A DNA stretch of 64,000 nt from Nitrospira sp. (GTDB lineage Bacteria; Nitrospirota; Nitrospiria; Nitrospirales; Nitrospiraceae): contig CP126122.1 of assembly GCA_030123565.1 (NCBI GenBank), forward strand, positions 941,001 through 1,005,000. Direction: 5' to 3'. The notes beneath the pieces are model-generated. The model saw only the letters and a list, made by a program, of their open reading frames with translations. It was not told where the DNA came from and did not search any database. Positions 61,473 through 64,000 of this stretch are shown here, one piece after another (position 1 is the stretch's first letter; each line of letters opens with the position of its first letter). The position numbers and the translations under genes are program-made.

Positions 61473-62240
61473 ATGTCGTTTTACGAAGAGGTGCGCGCGG
61501 ACGTGCTTCGGCATGGAGCGATCAACAATCCCTATCTGACGCGTTTTCGAGCCGGTGACGTGACCGACAGGGAATTCCGTGAGTTCGCCGTCGAGTTTTA
61601 TAGTTTCGCGCGGTTCTTTCCCCGCATCCTCGCCGCCCAACTGGTGAACACCGAAGATGAAGCCGTCGCCGATGAGTTGACGAAAGTTCTCTACTCGGAA
61701 CTCGGCGACGGTCTGGTCAAACATCGCCACGAATTATTGTATCGAAACTTTCTCCGTTCCATCGGCATCGCCGTTCACGAGGCGATGACGACGCCGATGC
61801 GGCCCTCCACCCGCGCCTACATCGAAGGGATGGAAGCCTTGTACAGCAGCAACAACCATGCGACGGCGCTCGGCGCTTCCTTCGGTTTGGAGAACATGGC
61901 CATCACGATGTGGGACCATCTGATTCCTGGGTTGATCCGGTTGACAGAGGATAGGTATCCGCACATGGACATCACTTATTTCACGTTTCACCGGCAACTC
62001 GAGTCCGAACACGAAAAGGCCATGGAGCATGCGATGGAAGCGGTAGAGGGAACGACCTGCGCCGCGAACCAGAGCATGTCGGAACAAGAGAAGGACGACT
62101 TTCGCTTCGGGATGAAGGCGGTCCTCGACTATCTTGAAGGGTTCTGGATGGGTTTAGAACCGAAGACGTCCGCTCCCACGCAAGCCTGGACGCCGGCAGT
62201 GCAACAGTTGACGAGCGAGCTGCGCGGACAACCCAATTGA
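61473..62240 (+). CDS. haem-oxygenase-like diiron protein (CADD/PqqC-like fold)
   Basis: A 255-residue helical protein of the haem-oxygenase-like/TenA-PqqC superfamily. Metal-type residues lie in YSELGDGLVKHRHELL (Glu, His) and ESEHEKAMEHAMEAVE. FENMA-like GLENMAITMW and FWMGLE at the end fit the iron-containing redox group (CADD, UndA, BesC relatives). It may oxidise an amino or fatty acid. The acyl-CoA ligase begins 28 bases later, so they probably form a pair. AGGTG precedes the ATG. Confidence 0.75.
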   Translation: MSFYEEVRADVLRHGAINNPYLTRFRAGDVTDREFREFAVEFYSFARFFPRILAAQLVNTEDEAVADELTKVLYSELGDGLVKHRHELLYRNFLRSIGIAVHEAMTTPMRPSTRAYIEGMEALYSSNNHATALGASFGLENMAITMWDHLIPGLIRLTEDRYPHMDITYFTFHRQLESEHEKAMEHAMEAVEGTTCAANQSMSEQEKDDFRFGMKAVLDYLEGFWMGLEPKTSAPTQAWTPAVQQLTSELRGQPN

Positions 62241-62268
62241 TTGAGTGGGCCAGGGGCCGGAGGGTCAC

Positions 62269-63978
62269 ATGCAGCGGTCCTGGATCAGCCGCTACGATGC
62301 CGGCGTCCCCGCCACCGTCGACTATCCCGACTGGACGGTACCGGATCTGCTTCAGCGCTCAGCCGCACGTTTTCCCGAATCTCCCGCCCTGCTCTTTTAC
62401 GGCACCAGCATCTCCTTCGGTGAATTGAACGAGATGACCACGCGCTTTGCGCTCGCGCTGCGCCGGCTCGGGGTGAAGACAGGCGATCGGGTCGCCCTTA
62501 TGCTGCCGAATATCCCTCAAGCGGTCATCGCCTATTACGGTGCGTTGAAGGCCGGCGCGATCGTCACGCCGACGAATCCCCTCTATGTCGAACGGGAACT
62601 CCAGAGCCAGTTGCTCGATTCCGGCAGCGAGACCATTGTCGCGTTGGACCTGTTCTATCCGCGCATCCGCGCCGTCCGTGAGCAGATACAGCTGCCGGGA
62701 CGGATCATCATCACCGGCCTGGGGGATTTTCTCCCGACCATGAAACGGCTGCTCTATCCGATCAAGGCACGTTTGGAAAAACGCTGGATCGTCGTCGAGA
62801 AACAGCCGCCGGTCTATGATTTTCTTGAATTGATCGCCCCGACGCATCGACGAGGCGAGCAGGACGAGAACGGTGCCTCCTCTCTTCCTGCGGTTCAGCC
62901 GGATGCGCTGGCGCAGATCCAATACACCGGAGGAACGACCGGGACTCCCAAGGGCGTCATGCTCACGCATCGCAACGTCGTGGTCAGCGCACTGCAGGGC
63001 CGGTTCTGGTGCCCGGATTTTCGCGAAGGGAAGGAAATCTTTCTCGGCGTGGTGCCGTTCTTCCACTGTTATGGCCTGAGCACCTGCCAGAACCTGGCCA
63101 TGGCGACGGGCTGTCCGATCATCCTGCTTCCGCGCTTCCACGCCGATGAAGCGGTGAAGGCGATTCATCGATACCGAGTCACCATCATCTCCGGCGTTCC
63201 GATGATGTTCTCGATGATCAGTGACTTTCCCAAAGTCGGCCGGTACGACCTCCGTTCGATACGGGTGTGCCTCTGCGGGGCAAGCTCGCTTCAGGCGGAG
63301 GTACAGGAAGGATTCGAGCGGCTGAGCGGGGTAAAGATTTCGGAAGGATATGGGTTGACCGAGGCAGGTCCTACGACCCATTGCAATCCGATTCATGGGG
63401 AACATCCACGCGGTTCGATGGGACTCCCTTTTCCGGATACCGACGCCAGGATCGTGGATTTAGAGTCGGGTCTTCGCGATCTTCCGCCGGGGGAAATGGG
63501 AGAGTTGATCGTCCGCGGGCCTCAGATCATGCAGGGGTACTGGAAGAAAGATGAGGACGCCAGAACGGTGTTGCGGGATGGATGGCTCTATACCGGAGAT
63601 ATTGTCAGGCGAGACGACCAGGGCTTCTTCTTTTTCGTGGACCGCAAGAAGGACGTGATCAAGCCCTGGGGGGAGACGGTCTATCCGCGGGAAGTCGAAG
63701 AGATCCTGTTCCAGCATCCGGCGGTGCAGGACGCGGTGGTCGTCGGCAGCCCGGATCGTCATTATGGAGAAGCGGTCAAGGCCTTTGTCGTGGCGAAGGA
63801 GGGCTGCTCCGTAACTGAGCGTGAACTGATCGAACATTGCGGCAAGTCACTGGCCCGGTTCAAGGTTCCCGTGGCGGTCGAATTCCGGACATCATTGCCG
63901 CGGAACCTCATCGGAAAGGTTTTGCGACGCACCCTGCGCGTTGAATCGAGCGCGGCCGCCGCCGGTGCTCCGGTGTAA
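62269..63978 (+). CDS. long-chain fatty-acid-CoA ligase
   Basis: A 569-residue ANL-family ligase (FadD-like). The phosphate loop is YTGGTTGTPKGVMLTH, then GYGLTEAGPTTHCNP, the hinge DGWLYTGDIVRRDDQGFFFFVDRKKDVI and the late lysine in NLIGKVLRR. It activates a fatty acid to acyl-CoA. The start is ATG 62269 (GGAGGG upstream). Together with the diiron protein before it, it may process a fatty-acid substrate. The gene ends 22 bases before the window end. Confidence 0.9.
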   Translation: MQRSWISRYDAGVPATVDYPDWTVPDLLQRSAARFPESPALLFYGTSISFGELNEMTTRFALALRRLGVKTGDRVALMLPNIPQAVIAYYGALKAGAIVTPTNPLYVERELQSQLLDSGSETIVALDLFYPRIRAVREQIQLPGRIIITGLGDFLPTMKRLLYPIKARLEKRWIVVEKQPPVYDFLELIAPTHRRGEQDENGASSLPAVQPDALAQIQYTGGTTGTPKGVMLTHRNVVVSALQGRFWCPDFREGKEIFLGVVPFFHCYGLSTCQNLAMATGCPIILLPRFHADEAVKAIHRYRVTIISGVPMMFSMISDFPKVGRYDLRSIRVCLCGASSLQAEVQEGFERLSGVKISEGYGLTEAGPTTHCNPIHGEHPRGSMGLPFPDTDARIVDLESGLRDLPPGEMGELIVRGPQIMQGYWKKDEDARTVLRDGWLYTGDIVRRDDQGFFFFVDRKKDVIKPWGETVYPREVEEILFQHPAVQDAVVVGSPDRHYGEAVKAFVVAKEGCSVTERELIEHCGKSLARFKVPVAVEFRTSLPRNLIGKVLRRTLRVESSAAAAGAPV

Positions 63979-64000
63979 CACGGGCGATGTGACCGGCGGC

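Noticed and set aside
61312..61539. 75-codon frame just after the plus-strand promoter
   Set aside because: Overlaps the diiron protein gene by 67 bases, has no ribosome site and no recognisable product, though a leaderless start is possible.
1..64000. CRISPR array, rRNA operon or intact insertion sequence
   Set aside because: No regularly spaced repeats, rRNA segments or transposase genes were seen.

Overview
The window reads as a chromosomal segment of a GC-rich Gram-negative (didermic) bacterium. TonB/ExbBD systems, outer-membrane receptors, an OprO/P-type porin, lipoproteins and an RND pump all imply an outer membrane. Gene content and style are compatible with a Nitrospira-like organism, but that is inference: there is no rRNA or other marker gene here. 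Most genes are on the minus strand and tightly packed.

1-7.4 kb (plus strand): a molybdate/oxyanion uptake locus. It has the tail of a PBP-like regulator, a ModA-like binding protein, a lipoprotein, an OprO/P-type porin, ModA, a second lipoprotein, a Mop molbindin, ModB and ModC. 7.4-9.5 kb: two TraT-like lipoproteins, one with a methionine-rich insert and flanked by related repeats, then a 484-bp non-coding stretch with three DnaA-box-like 9-mers.

9.5-34.5 kb (mostly minus strand): an iron/siderophore region built from three copies of one cassette (FecI-type ECF sigma factor, FecR-type anti-sigma factor, TonB-dependent receptor with N-terminal signalling domain, PepSY membrane protein). The first cassette has only a 5' remnant of its PepSY gene and runs on into exbB-exbD-tonB, a periplasmic protein and an RND pump. 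The third is preceded by an AraC regulator overlapping a second tonB. A Fur protein and a Com-like zinc finger also lie here. The araC-tonB leader carries a strong terminator-like hairpin and may be an attenuator or a small RNA.

34.6-37.9 kb (plus strand): a LexA-like self-cleaving repressor with a 19-bp palindrome over its start codon, two small genes (coiled coil; CxxC/CxxC), an exported unknown protein, a tRNA with anticodon CAT (minus strand), and an MscS channel.

37.9-61.2 kb (minus strand): 21 co-oriented, mostly overlapping genes for amino-acid carbon-skeleton breakdown. From the promoter end they are: a half-length HPPD-like enzyme, homogentisate dioxygenase and FAH-family hydrolase (tyrosine); a phosphoribosyltransferase-like protein; branched-chain 2-oxoacid dehydrogenase E1alpha, E1beta and E2; thiolase and 3-hydroxyacyl-CoA dehydrogenase; a B12 acyl-CoA mutase in two subunits with an MBL hydrolase between them; methylcrotonyl-CoA carboxylase beta, enoyl-CoA hydratase and HMG-CoA lyase (leucine); a MeaB chaperone; the methylcitrate-cycle genes prpD, prpB and citrate synthase (propionyl-CoA); an acyl-CoA ligase and an acyl-CoA dehydrogenase. 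The mutase has the Phe/Gln pocket pair of isobutyryl-CoA mutase, not the Tyr/Arg pair of methylmalonyl-CoA mutase. This fits the cluster: valine-derived isobutyryl-CoA could become butyryl-CoA and be oxidised, while propionyl-CoA goes through methylcitrate. Divergent from it, 61.3-64 kb, are a haem-oxygenase-like diiron protein and a long-chain acyl-CoA ligase.
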